Source: JAKAGZ01 sp963748105 | GTDB lineage: Bacteria > Bacteroidota > Ignavibacteria > Ignavibacteriales > Ignavibacteriaceae | DNA: 64,000 nucleotides | Reading direction: 5' to 3' | Assembly (NCBI GenBank): GCA_963748105.1 | Contig: CAVVHP010000016.1 | Location: 1 to 64,000, forward strand | Shown: positions 17,212 through 26,076 of the stretch, one piece after another | Position numbering within the stretch: position 1 is the stretch's first letter | Layout of the letters: every line of letters starts with the position of its first letter | Notes under the pieces: model-generated | Told to the model about the DNA's origin: nothing | Databases searched by the model: none | The model's input: the letters and a program-made list of their open reading frames with translations, nothing else | Position numbers and translations under genes: made by a program

Positions 17212-18131
17212 TTATCTCTTTTCTTTATTAAAAGCGACAACACCACCGACCCTACCAAAAAGAAAATAATAACACCCAGAGAAATTTCTGTAGGGATGTG
17301 GTAAAATTCCGAGATGAGCATTTTTATGCCAACAAAGAAAAGAATTAGCGCTACACCGAATTTCAGGTAGTGGAACATGTCCACCAGACCGCTGAGTGCA
17401 AAGTAAAGTGATCTCAGGCCAAGGACAGCGAAAATATTGGAAGTAATAATAATAAACGGGTCGCGGGTAATTGCGATAACCGCGGGGATTGAATCGACCG
17501 CGAAAACGATATCCGAGGATTCAATGACTAGTAATGTAAGAAAAAGGGAGGTGGCAAAATATTTTCCGCCCTGTTTTATGAAAAACTTATTTCCCTCAAA
17601 TTTATTTGTAATATTAAAAAAACGTTTTACAAATTTTATCAGTGGATTCTTTTCGTAATCGATCTTTTCATCACTACCAAATGCCATTTTGTAGGAAGCG
17701 AAAATCAGGATTAAACCGAATAAATAAATGATAGGATGAAATAAATTTATCAGTCCTACTCCGGCAAGTATAAACGCAATCCTGAAAACAATTGCACTTA
17801 AGATTCCCCATTTCAACACGTGTGGCTGGCTCTTTGCCGGAACGTTCATCACGCTGAATATCATAAGGAAAACGAAGAGGTTGTCTACTGAGAGGGAATA
17901 CTCGATCAGGTAACCGGCGGTGAATTCAAGACCCTTAACATGTCCGTCTTTGAGGAAAAAATAAATGCCCGCATTAAAAAGCAAAGCGGTGCTTATCCAT
18001 ACACCGCTCCATATTAAACTGCGCTTAAGCCCGATTTTACCCGTTCTGTGATCAGTTACATAAAGATCGATAATAATAATTATCGTTGCAATTATTGCAA
18101 ATACAATCCAGAACGTAAATTCGTCAAACAA
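17208..18131 (-). CDS. TerC/Alx-family integral membrane protein
   Basis: A 307-aa polytopic membrane protein with about nine helices. The family signature residues are visible: GYLIEYSLSVDNLFVFLMIF (residues 93-112) and VIESSDIVFAVDSIPAVIA, whose acidic residues lie in membrane segments and are thought to bind metal. TerC/Alx proteins are linked to tellurite resistance, manganese export and metal loading of secreted enzymes; which applies here is unknown. I saw no manganese (yybP-ykoY) riboswitch in the short gap before the start codon. It overlaps the convergent symporter gene by 4 nt and follows the arginine decarboxylase gene on the same strand. Confidence 0.88.
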   Translation of the reverse strand: MFDEFTFWIVFAIIATIIIIIDLYVTDHRTGKIGLKRSLIWSGVWISTALLFNAGIYFFLKDGHVKGLEFTAGYLIEYSLSVDNLFVFLMIFSVMNVPAKSQPHVLKWGILSAIVFRIAFILAGVGLINLFHPIIYLFGLILIFASYKMAFGSDEKIDYEKNPLIKFVKRFFNITNKFEGNKFFIKQGGKYFATSLFLTLLVIESSDIVFAVDSIPAVIAITRDPFIIITSNIFAVLGLRSLYFALSGLVDMFHYLKFGVALILFFVGIKMLISEFYHIPTEISLGVIIFFLVGSVVLSLLIKKRDN

Positions 18132-18145
18132 ATATTATCCTGTTA

Positions 18146-18691
18146 TTATGGAAGCAAAATTCCTACTGAGAGAACTGTTGTCCACAGACCGTTTTTATCA
18201 CCTTCGGCTGACTGAGTAACATTAAACGAACGTACAATTTTTCCCGACATTTTATAAATATTTTCTCTTTCGCTCCAGTCAGTATCAGGATTAAAATCTA
18301 CACCAAGTGTAGTTGCAAGCATTGTAGCCGCAAGATCTTCTGCATATTCACCGGCAACTTTTTCAGTTTCGCCAAAAGGGTGATGCTCCGAGAGATAACC
18401 GTATTGGTTGTTGTCAGCAGGAAGTGCAACACCAATTGATGCTGCGACAAGTCTGTTGGGCTCATTTGTGGAATTTCTTGCCATTACGGCAAATGTAATC
18501 TGACCGGGGCTCAGTTCTTTTAACCCCTCTTCTTTGCTTATTCTCTTACAATTTGTAGGGAATATACTGCTTACGGTCACCAGGTTACAGATCTCAATTC
18601 CAGCGCTTCTCAGTGCAAGCTCAAAAGATGTCAGGTATTCTTTGTGGCGGCCTACCCCTTTTGTAAAAAATATTTTTGTTGGGACATACAA
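18146..18691 (-). CDS. pdaD: Pyruvoyl-dependent arginine decarboxylase
   Basis: Decarboxylates arginine to agmatine for polyamine synthesis without PLP. The 181-aa proenzyme self-cleaves between two serines: Ser41-Ser42 in LVTVSSIFP matches the conserved site, giving a short beta chain and a pyruvoyl-headed alpha chain. Other conserved segments are ITFAVMARNSTNEPNRLVAA and GYLSEHHPFGET. This enzyme type is known from archaea, chlamydiae and some Bacteroidetes/Chlorobi. It sits 20 nt downstream of tyrS and 14 nt upstream of terC on the minus strand, so these three are probably one operon, though the functional tie is unclear. Confidence 0.92.
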   Translation of the reverse strand: MYVPTKIFFTKGVGRHKEYLTSFELALRSAGIEICNLVTVSSIFPTNCKRISKEEGLKELSPGQITFAVMARNSTNEPNRLVAASIGVALPADNNQYGYLSEHHPFGETEKVAGEYAEDLAATMLATTLGVDFNPDTDWSERENIYKMSGKIVRSFNVTQSAEGDKNGLWTTVLSVGILLP

Positions 18692-18711
18692 ATTCTCATC
18701 TCCTTTTTCTG

Positions 18712-19926
18712 CTACTTTATTTTAATAAATTTCCGTTTTCCTACTTTCAGTATTTGCTCTATTCCCAGAGCAATTATTTTGTTGATATCATCAATCTTAT
18801 CACCGTTAATACTTACGCCGCCCTGAGAAACAAGCCTTCTTGCTTCACTTTTTGAAGACGCAAATTTTACCTGGACAATAAGATCAACAATCCCAATTTC
18901 TTTTTCCCCAGATTCAAAACTGTATTCCGGGATGTCATCTGGTATTTCTTTTTTTATAAATATCCTGTCGAACTCTTTCTCAGCCTGGTCAGCTGCTTCC
19001 TGGTCGTGGTACATCTTTACGAGAGCCTTTGCCAGTTCTCTTTTAATATTTCTTGGATTCGTTTCAGGATTCTCAAGAGTCTTTTTAATTTCCTGCAACC
19101 TGCTGTTCGGTACATCGGTTGCGAGTTCAAAGTAAGTATAAATTAAATCATCCGAAATGGAAAGTGCTTTCCCAAAAATATCTTTTGCAGATTCGGAAAT
19201 CCCTATGTAATTATTGTACGACTTACTCATTTTTTCAACGCCGTCTGTCCCTACAAGTAGCGGCATTGTAATTATTACCTGCGGATCAATCTCAAATTCT
19301 CTCTGAATATCTCTTCCAACAAGCAGGTTAAATTTCTGGTCTGTTCCCCCGAGTTCCACATCACTTTTAATCGCAACAGAATCCATTGCCTGAGCGAGTG
19401 GATAGAGAAACTCATGTATACTTATCGCAACACCGGATTTAAATCTTTTTGTAAAGTCATCGCGTTCCAGCATTCTGGCAACTGTATATTTTGAAGAAAG
19501 TTTTATTACATCTTCAAAAGACATTTTACTAAGCCACTCGGAATTATTAACTATCTTTGTTTTTTCTTTGTCAAGAATCCCGGAAGCCTGTTCAAAATAC
19601 GATCTTCCGTTCTCACGAGCTTGTTGTAAGGTCAAAGCCGGTCTTGTTGCATTTCTGCCGGTCGGGTCGCCAATCATTCCGGTAAAATCACCTATTATTA
19701 AAATAGCCTGGTGCCCAAGCGATTGGAATTGTGCCAGTTTCCTTAATACTACCGAATGTCCTATATGAAGATCGGGGCGGCTTGGATCGCAGCCCAGTTT
19801 TATATTGAGTGGTTTGTTTTCTTTAATTGATTTCTGAAGTTTTTGTACAAGTTCTTCTTCCTGAATAATCTCAGAAGCGCCTCTTTTAATGAGGTCCATC
19901 TGTTCATTAATTGGTGCAAATTTCAA
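18712..19926 (-). CDS. tyrS: Tyrosyl-tRNA synthetase
   Basis: Charges tRNA-Tyr. The 404-aa class I synthetase has HIGH at residues 54-57 (PDLHIGHSVV), KMSKS at 232-236, and a C-terminal S4-like RNA-binding domain (about 340-404: SKSEARRLVSQGGVSINGDK). The sequence belongs to the longer bacterial TyrRS type (TyrZ-like), judged from the GCDPSRPDLHIGH context. It begins the minus-strand run tyrS-pdaD-terC. No T-box or other leader was evident in the roughly 115-nt gap to smpB. Confidence 0.95.
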   Translation of the reverse strand: MKFAPINEQMDLIKRGASEIIQEEELVQKLQKSIKENKPLNIKLGCDPSRPDLHIGHSVVLRKLAQFQSLGHQAILIIGDFTGMIGDPTGRNATRPALTLQQARENGRSYFEQASGILDKEKTKIVNNSEWLSKMSFEDVIKLSSKYTVARMLERDDFTKRFKSGVAISIHEFLYPLAQAMDSVAIKSDVELGGTDQKFNLLVGRDIQREFEIDPQVIITMPLLVGTDGVEKMSKSYNNYIGISESAKDIFGKALSISDDLIYTYFELATDVPNSRLQEIKKTLENPETNPRNIKRELAKALVKMYHDQEAADQAEKEFDRIFIKKEIPDDIPEYSFESGEKEIGIVDLIVQVKFASSKSEARRLVSQGGVSINGDKIDDINKIIALGIEQILKVGKRKFIKIK

Positions 19927-20043
19927 TTCATATAATCCGTTTTAAATTCCTGAAATGGTAAGATCTAAAATATACTTTCTTCGTATAAAATGGGAATGTT
20001 TTAAAAATTAAGTTTTATAAGAAAATTACCTAATTCCTGAACA

Positions 20044-20496
20044 TTAATACTTAATTTTTCGTTCCTGATCTCTCTGGAAATCCCGCTTACGGATATCCTG
20101 ACGCTTATCGTAAACCTTTTTACCTTTTGCCAGAACGAGTTCCACTTTCACTTTCCCATTTCTAAAATAAACCCGGTAGGGAATAAGTGTCAAACCTTTT
20201 TCTTTTACCTTGCCTATTAATTTCCTTATTTCTGATCTGTTTAAAAGGAGTTTTCTTGTACGCGTGGGTTCGTGGTTATTTATATTGCCCTGTTTATATG
20301 GATTTATGTGCATCCCCACCAGCCAAACTTCGTTTGCTTTCACCTGGGCATAGCTGTCAACCAGGCTCACTTTTCCTTCACGGCACGACTTGACTTCCGT
20401 GCCCTGCAATACTATTCCAGCTTCAATAGACTGAAGTATTGCATATTCGTGTCTAACCTTTCGGTTTATCGTTATGTTCTTTTCTTCTTCTGCCAT
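20044..20496 (-). CDS. smpB: SsrA-binding protein SmpB
   Basis: Binds tmRNA and delivers it to stalled ribosomes in trans-translation. The 150-aa length is standard. Family segments: INRKVRHEYAILQSIEAGIV, LQGTEVKSCREGKVSL, the INPYKQGNINNHEPTRTRKL loop, and a basic tail (KKVYDKRQDIRKRDFQRD), which enters the mRNA channel. It lies between tyrS and the tricorn-like gene, all on the minus strand, with a hairpin terminator of the upstream gene before it. The tmRNA gene itself is not in this window. Confidence 0.96.
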   Translation of the reverse strand: MAEEEKNITINRKVRHEYAILQSIEAGIVLQGTEVKSCREGKVSLVDSYAQVKANEVWLVGMHINPYKQGNINNHEPTRTRKLLLNRSEIRKLIGKVKEKGLTLIPYRVYFRNGKVKVELVLAKGKKVYDKRQDIRKRDFQRDQERKIKY

Positions 20497-20585
20497 ATCT
20501 TATATAAAAATCAGGGCTAAAAGTTATTCCTATTAGTTTCTAAATGCAAGTTCTTAATGTATTGATAAATACGTTGAGATAATAA

Positions 20586-20620
20586 AAAAGCCGTCCCTCA
20601 AATTCAAAGGGACGGCTTTT
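20586..20620 (-). terminator. Strong hairpin terminator after the tricorn-like gene
   Basis: AAAAGCCGTCCCT (20586-20598) and AGGGACGGCTTTT (20608-20620) form a perfect 13-bp stem with a 9-nt loop. The flanking A and T runs let it work in either direction; the gene it serves ends at 20635 on the minus strand. Confidence 0.9.
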
Positions 20621-20634
20621 AATTTTAACTCAAC

Positions 20635-23600
20635 CTATCTTTTCTGATAAGGTGGCTGTTTAGGATTTACAGGAGGATTAGTCTTTAATTCCTGCATAAC
20701 AACCTCTATTGCTTTCTGGAGCTGTGGATCAATACCTTTTACCATTTGTGCGGGATCATCCACAACCTTGATATCGGGGTCAACTCCGTGACCTTCAGCG
20801 AACCAGGTTCCATCCGGATTGTACTGTCTGAATGTCGGTACAGTTATGCCGCCTCCGTCAATCAGTCCGGGTGCTCCCGAAATCCCAATTAATCCACCCC
20901 ACGTTCTTTCACCGATTAATTTTCCGAGTCCGGATTTACGGAAGAAATCAGGGAACGCATCTCCACCGGAACCGCTCCAGCCATTGATTAGCATAACTTT
21001 AGGACCGTATACGGCGTACTGCGGCCACTGCCAGTTTACTCCATCTCTAACAGCAAAGAATGCAAGGGGCTTCCTGTTCAGCAATTCAACGAACCTGTCA
21101 GGAATTTGTCCACCGTTATTAAATCTTTCGTCTATTATGAGTCCCTTTTTATCAATCTGAGCTGTGAACTGTCTTACCAGGTCTCTTTGTCCGTCTAAGC
21201 CCGTACTCGGTACATAAATATATCCTATCTTACCGCCAGTTTCCTTATCAACAGTTTCACGGTTCGATTCAATCCAGGCCAGGTTTCTTAAAACTGTTTC
21301 GTTCTTCATTGTTTCAACAACTACTTTTCTGGCACCATCCATTGATGGTTTACTGTTTACTGTGAGCTCAACGGTTTTTCCGGCCAATCCTTCAAATGCG
21401 GTCCACGGATCCTTTGTTACATCCAAAGGTACACCATTTACTGCCAGCAGGTAATCGCCTTCTTTTACATTTACACCCGGCTGATCGAGAGGTGACTTAT
21501 TGTCAAGATCCCACGGAGCGCCTTTAATTATTTTTTTGATTTTATAAGCGCCGTTAGACAATTCGTAATTGACTCCAAGATATCCGACTGCTTTACGTAA
21601 AGGTTTCTCGAGATCACCACCACCCCTGTAAGTATGTGATGAGCTAAGCTCACCTATCAATTCGCCGATAATATAATTTACATCTGATCTTGTTATGCAG
21701 TTGTCGATGAGTTTTCCGTAACGGTCGCGCATTTCATTCCAGTCAACTCCGTGCATGTTCGGATCATAAAAGAAATCTCTTTCAAGTCTCCATACATCGC
21801 TAAAGATCTGATGCCATTCTTTGCGCGGGTTTACTGTCATTTCCATTTGTGAAGTAGGCATCTTCTTATCAAGCTTTTGTTTGGGAGCAATGCTTGTAAC
21901 AAAAAAGCTGCCGGCTTTTGAAATTAACATTTTTTTCCCATCAGCTGAAATAGTGAAGCCATTCACACCTTCGGCAACTGTCTGTTCTTCTCTTTTATCA
22001 AGGGCATAATAAATTATTGAATTGCCTTTTTCACCTGAACCAGTATTAGGTGATTTCATATATATTACTTTTCCGGATACTGCGCTCAATCCGTTATAAT
22101 TTCCGGCGTCTGGAGGAAGCACAACGGCACGATCTGATATTCCTGCGAAATCTATTTTAAGATCATTTGATTTTTCTTCTTTTTTGTCCTTGGCGTCATC
22201 CTTTTTGGAATCCTTCTCTTTCTTCGAATCTTTGTCATTCTTCTTTTCATCTTTTTTTACTGCAACTGAATCATTCTTTGGTGCCAAAGGAGAGGGAACA
22301 TCATCGCGAAGTGAAATTGCAGCTAACTTTGTACTGTTAGAATAAATAAATGTACCCTGAATATCACTGTAACTCGGTGTAAAGTTACGGTTGGTCAGAA
22401 AGTAGAGGTATTTTCCGTCAGGATCGAATGTCGGCTGTGCGTCATTGTAATATCCATCCGTAACCATGTGAATTTTATTTTCTTTGGTATCGTATATAGC
22501 AATGGCAGTGTGAAGGTTTTCGAGATCCTTACCATAAGCAAGCCATCTGCTGTCAGAAGACCAGGAAGGGGTAAAATTTCTCAGCCCGCCTTCATATTTA
22601 TATTTTTCTTTATCTACTTTTGTTGTCTTGTCTGTATCCATATTATAGATATAGATTGTCATTGCCTTATCAATGAAAGCAATTTTTTTACTATCGGGCG
22701 ACCAGTAAATCTGGTAGCGGTAGCCCGGACCGTAGGATGTAAGTTTCTTTTCGCTTGAAGGATTTTCCATATCGCGAACTGTCAATTCATATTCACCCGA
22801 GCGGTCGCTCCAGTAAGCGATATATTTTCCGTCGGGGGACCATGTCGGGTATCTTTCTGCCACACCGGAAGTATTTGTGAGATCCAGTACCGGGCCGTTT
22901 TCAGCCGGGACTGAAAATAAATCACCCCTTGCCTGTATTATGGCGCGGTTGCCGTCGGGAGAAAGATTAAAACTCTGCACAAGGTTTGCGACATTTTCAG
23001 AGCGGGAAAGAAGTGTTATATCGTCAGTGACAACTTCAACTTTTACTTCGCGGAATTTTTCCGTATTAAGATCGAGCAGGTAAAGAGTGCCGCCCGCCTC
23101 AAAAACTATATCGTCCGGACCGAGAGAAGGGAAGTGAATATCAAAATCTTTGAAGAATGTAATTTGTTTTTTTTCTTTTGTTGAGGTATTGTAGGACCAG
23201 ATATTTGCTCTTTCAGCAGAACCGCCGTCGGAGAGGTAATAAATTTTACTTCCGTGCCACATCGGGAATTCATCGTTGAATTCGTCATTGGTAATATTTT
23301 CTGCCGTTCCTTTATCAAAATTATAAATCCAGATATCGGTTGCCATTCCTCCGCGGTATCTTTTCCAGGTTCTGAAAGCGCGTGTTCTCGGAGTATAAGC
23401 AATTGAGTTTTCATCAGGAGAAATTGAAGCGAACTCGCCGTAGGGGAGAGCCAGTTTTTCCGGCATTCCGCCTTCAGGTGTTGTCTTATAAAACTGGTTG
23501 AATCTTTGTTTTCCGCTTTCCATTGAAGAAGAATAGAGCAGGTGTTTTCCATCGGGGTACCAGCAGATCATTTTGTCGGCCATACCGTGGTGAGTAATCC

Positions 23601-23907
23601 TTGCCGGCATTCCGCCTTTTGAAGGAATAACGTAAACGTCCATGTTGCCGTCATAGTTTCCGCTGAAACCGATTTGCGATCCGTCCGGCGAAAAGACCGG
23701 CAGAATTTCCTGTCCCTTCGGAGTAGTCAACCGGTTGGCTACGCCGCCGTTTTTTGAAACAACCCAGAGGTCATCTCCATATGAAAATACTATCTGTGTT
23801 TTTGAAACTGCCGGGTACTGAAGCATTCGCGCGTCAATCTGGGCGCTTGCATTTTGAATCAGCAGGGCAGTGAAAAACAGCAAAAGAAAAAATGTAAACT
23901 TTTTCAT
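20635..23907 (-). CDS. Secreted tricorn-like protease (propeller, PDZ, S41 peptidase)
   Basis: A 1090-aa exported peptidase with signal peptide FFLLLFFTALLIQNASA. The first 600 residues hold repeated TolB/PD40-type blades (FSPDGSQIGFSGNYDGNMD, SPDGKYIAYWSDRSGEYEL and similar), forming two propellers. Near 545-590 is a charged Lys/Asp/Glu linker. Then come a tricorn core, a PDZ (about 765-860) and an S41 tail-protease domain with GWSGSGGDAF, nucleophile about Ser980. The family degrades oligopeptides; Bacteroidetes members are periplasmic. It is transcribed alone and ends at a strong hairpin. Nothing in the neighbourhood points to a dedicated substrate. Confidence 0.92.
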   Translation of the reverse strand: MKKFTFFLLLFFTALLIQNASAQIDARMLQYPAVSKTQIVFSYGDDLWVVSKNGGVANRLTTPKGQEILPVFSPDGSQIGFSGNYDGNMDVYVIPSKGGMPARITHHGMADKMICWYPDGKHLLYSSSMESGKQRFNQFYKTTPEGGMPEKLALPYGEFASISPDENSIAYTPRTRAFRTWKRYRGGMATDIWIYNFDKGTAENITNDEFNDEFPMWHGSKIYYLSDGGSAERANIWSYNTSTKEKKQITFFKDFDIHFPSLGPDDIVFEAGGTLYLLDLNTEKFREVKVEVVTDDITLLSRSENVANLVQSFNLSPDGNRAIIQARGDLFSVPAENGPVLDLTNTSGVAERYPTWSPDGKYIAYWSDRSGEYELTVRDMENPSSEKKLTSYGPGYRYQIYWSPDSKKIAFIDKAMTIYIYNMDTDKTTKVDKEKYKYEGGLRNFTPSWSSDSRWLAYGKDLENLHTAIAIYDTKENKIHMVTDGYYNDAQPTFDPDGKYLYFLTNRNFTPSYSDIQGTFIYSNSTKLAAISLRDDVPSPLAPKNDSVAVKKDEKKNDKDSKKEKDSKKDDAKDKKEEKSNDLKIDFAGISDRAVVLPPDAGNYNGLSAVSGKVIYMKSPNTGSGEKGNSIIYYALDKREEQTVAEGVNGFTISADGKKMLISKAGSFFVTSIAPKQKLDKKMPTSQMEMTVNPRKEWHQIFSDVWRLERDFFYDPNMHGVDWNEMRDRYGKLIDNCITRSDVNYIIGELIGELSSSHTYRGGGDLEKPLRKAVGYLGVNYELSNGAYKIKKIIKGAPWDLDNKSPLDQPGVNVKEGDYLLAVNGVPLDVTKDPWTAFEGLAGKTVELTVNSKPSMDGARKVVVETMKNETVLRNLAWIESNRETVDKETGGKIGYIYVPSTGLDGQRDLVRQFTAQIDKKGLIIDERFNNGGQIPDRFVELLNRKPLAFFAVRDGVNWQWPQYAVYGPKVMLINGWSGSGGDAFPDFFRKSGLGKLIGERTWGGLIGISGAPGLIDGGGITVPTFRQYNPDGTWFAEGHGVDPDIKVVDDPAQMVKGIDPQLQKAIEVVMQELKTNPPVNPKQPPYQKR

Positions 23908-24385
23908 TCTTGGCCTTTATGATTTATTGGGAAATAGATTTTGCATTATTGAAAAGAGTATGTACGGAAATTCAATATCAGGAAACAATATATCTATAAA
24001 ATCTCTATTTCTAAATTAAAATATTTAATTGGCTATATATTTATGATAAATGGTTTTATAGGCATGATAATTGGGAATATTCAGTTGTTTTTATTCTCCT
24101 ATATTATTATATAGTGCCCGTTTAGGGGGGGGGATTTGGTTTTAAGAATATAAATAAGGGATTTTAATAAAATACTGGTATCACTGAAGCATAAAGTAGT
24201 GATTATCTTCCTATACGGATAATCCGGAAATTGGCGGGAATATATAATTATTCCGGCTGGCTATCAGCACGGACGATGAAATTATAAGTGAAAGACTCAG
24301 CAGGCTTGCGGCAATATTAAAAGAACTGGGGTATTAAAAATAAGATAAACTATTCGATATTTCATAATAATAACTATGGGTTAAA
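23908..24385. other. Intergenic stretch without an intact gene; possible small remnant
   Basis: About 480 nt between the tricorn-like gene start and a small membrane-protein gene. A run of nine G occurs at 24125-24133. On the plus strand, 24248-24337 is open and encodes LFRLAISTDDEIISERLS followed by RLAAILKELGY, which resembles the C-terminal helix of a PLP-dependent aminotransferase (MocR/aspartate type), but has no start codon and a stop just upstream. It may be a gene remnant. The part next to 23907 should carry the tricorn-gene promoter. I see no other structure. Confidence 0.4.
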
Positions 24386-24772
24386 ATGAACACTAAATAC
24401 TTAATGATTTCCAGCGCAATTATTCTTGGGCTTTTAGGAATTATTCTGATCTTTATGCCAAAAGAATTGATCCTGTACTTCAAAATGACTCCGGGCCTCT
24501 TCAACTTATTGATTTTGCAATTAGCCGGAGCTCTATATTTTGGCTTCGCTTTACTCAACTGGATGGGGAAAGATAATATTATCGGAGGTATTTACAGCAA
24601 ACCTGTTGCTTTGGGTAATTTTGCGCATTTTTTTGTCGGTGCAATAACACTGATAAAAGTTGCATTCACAAATTCATCATCCTTTCTTATTTTGGCTGTG
24701 GCCGTTATCTACTTAATATTTGCGATACTGTTTGGGGTAGTGTTTTTCATGCCCGCAGCCATAAAAAAATAA
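24386..24772 (+). CDS. Small four-helix membrane protein of unknown function
   Basis: 128 aa, almost entirely hydrophobic, with four likely membrane helices at about residues 5-24, 38-58, 73-95 and 99-122. I do not recognise a family with certainty; the layout recalls small DUF4345-like or DoxX-like proteins, but no signature residue is seen. The ATG has no strong Shine-Dalgarno site. Reading on the opposite strand gives only a shorter, non-coding-looking frame. It precedes the Spy-like gene by about 90 nt on the same strand, so it may or may not belong to that group. Confidence 0.65.
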   Translation: MNTKYLMISSAIILGLLGIILIFMPKELILYFKMTPGLFNLLILQLAGALYFGFALLNWMGKDNIIGGIYSKPVALGNFAHFFVGAITLIKVAFTNSSSFLILAVAVIYLIFAILFGVVFFMPAAIKK

Positions 24773-24864
24773 TTAAATAATACCGCAGGTTTTTCCCGTT
24801 TGAGGCGTCTAACGTTATGGAAGCTTAATAATAAGCATTTTCAATAATATATTGGGAGACTCCA

Positions 24865-25268
24865 ATGTTAACGAGAAAAATAATTCCAGTTGTTTTATGC
24901 GCGTTTTTATTTGCTGGGTTTTCGTTCTCACAACAGCGCCGTGAAAGACCACCGCGCCACCACCGCCTCCGGCACCTACAAAAGAAATGAAACTGGAGCA
25001 CCTGACTAAGAAACTTAATTTGAACGACCAGCAGGTAAAGAAAGTTGAGGAAATTTTCAATTACTCGGAAGAGAAGATTGAAAAAATCAGGGAGAAATAC
25101 AGCTATATCCGTAAGGACATGATGGAAGATATTAAACAGGTGATGGAAAATGAAAAGCGGGAGATTGAAAAAAATCTGGATGACAACCAGAAAAAACTAT
25201 TTGCCGAAATGAAAAAAGAAAGGATGAATAACAAACCCCCTATGCCTCCACCGCCACCGCGAAAATAG
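24865..25268 (+). CDS. Secreted Spy/CpxP-like proline-rich protein, one frameshift
   Basis: ATG 24865 opens a signal peptide (MLTRKIIPVVLCAFLFAGFS then FSQQRRERPP). The frame breaks in the proline-coding GC-rich stretch near 24950-24965, and the mature part continues in another frame with PPPPPAPTKEM, then KLNLNDQQVKKVEEIF, a charged coiled helix, and a PPMPPPPPR tail. The layout of signal, LxLTxxQ-like helix and charged helices resembles periplasmic Spy/CpxP-type chaperones or heavy-metal sensors. One missing base explains the break, so an indel error is likely. GGGAGA at 24854-24859 precedes the start. A UUCG-loop terminator follows. Confidence 0.65.
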
Positions 25269-25290
25269 TTGTTTTTTATAGTTATTTAAT

Positions 25291-25315
25291 AATCCGGCTT
25301 CGGCCGGATTTTTTT
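25291..25315 (+). terminator. UUCG-tetraloop terminator after the Spy-like gene
   Basis: AATCCGGC (25291-25298) pairs with GCCGGATT (25303-25310) around a TTCG loop; the T run extends to 25315. Confidence 0.9.
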
Positions 25316-25387
25316 ATCTTAAATAGCGCTTTAGCCGGAAATTAATTATTATACAGGGACACAATTATATTCGGGGGAGTGGGATTA

Positions 25388-26004
25388 TTGAGTCCTTTTT
25401 ACAGAATAATTGAAATTCTTGTATTAATAATTCTGCCTTTGCTTATTTTATATTTGAGAAGTAACTGGGCAGGAAAAATATCTACATAAATGTTATCATC
25501 CTGCCTTTAACCTGGTATTTGTTTTATGCACCCATACACGAACTTGGTCACATTTTAGGCTGTATAATTGTCGGCGCCGATATAACGAATTACCGTTTAT
25601 TTCCCCATTTCTGGGAGGGAAGTTTTGGTTTTGCCTTTGTTGATGTTAAAGGGGGACTTGGCGCTAATATGAATTCTCTTGTAATTCTTATTGCGCCTTA
25701 TATACTCGATCTCATTTCTGTTATTGCCGGTTATTTTATTCTGACAAAGGTTAAGATTAAGAATTCCTTTCTTTTGGGGCTTGTATTTTTAATCTTCTGC
25801 CTGCGCCCCCTATATGACATAATAGATAATTACGCGGGGATTATTTACAACCACTCCGACCTGGTGCTTACAATGAAAATTACCGGTGGACTTATCGTAT
25901 ATATCTACGGTGCAATTACTGTCGCCGTTTCGTTAATTGTAATTCTGCTTTTATTAAAGAGATACAAGGGGTATCCCGAACCGGATACAAAATCGGTGGG
26001 GTAA
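25388..26004 (+). CDS. HELGH-motif membrane protein (putative metalloprotease), one frameshift
   Basis: A TTG at 25388 (after GGGGGAGTGGGA) starts a hydrophobic segment MSPFYRIIEILVLIILPLLI that runs into a stop at about 25487. The frame then continues, if one A is restored in the A run at 25473-25477, as GKNIYINVIILPLTWYLFYAP and the motif IHELGHILG (HExxH), with three or four further helices. The merged product is about 205 aa. HExxH inside a membrane helix is typical of site-2-type proteases (M50), but the second metal motif is not clear, so peptidase activity is only possible. It lies downstream of the Spy-like gene. Confidence 0.55.
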
Positions 26005-26030
26005 TCAGCTAATTTAGTTTCGGATCAAAT

Positions 26031-26050
26031 GCCCGCTTGTATTGGCGGGC
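26031..26050 (-). terminator. Hairpin between convergent genes, possible weak terminator
   Basis: GCCCGC (26031-26036) pairs with GCGGGC (26045-26050). It lies between the convergent ends of the HELGH gene (26004) and the Met-rich gene (26077). The flanking T run is short on either strand, so efficiency is doubtful. Confidence 0.35.
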
Positions 26051-26076
26051 GTTAAGTGGAGATTCACCGGCTCCAG

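Noticed and set aside
17437..17658. Plus-strand frame inside terC
   Set aside because: It is antisense to a clear family member with no motif of its own.
18534..18826. Plus-strand frames over the pdaD/tyrS junction
   Set aside because: They cross two well-supported minus-strand genes and show no recognisable domain.
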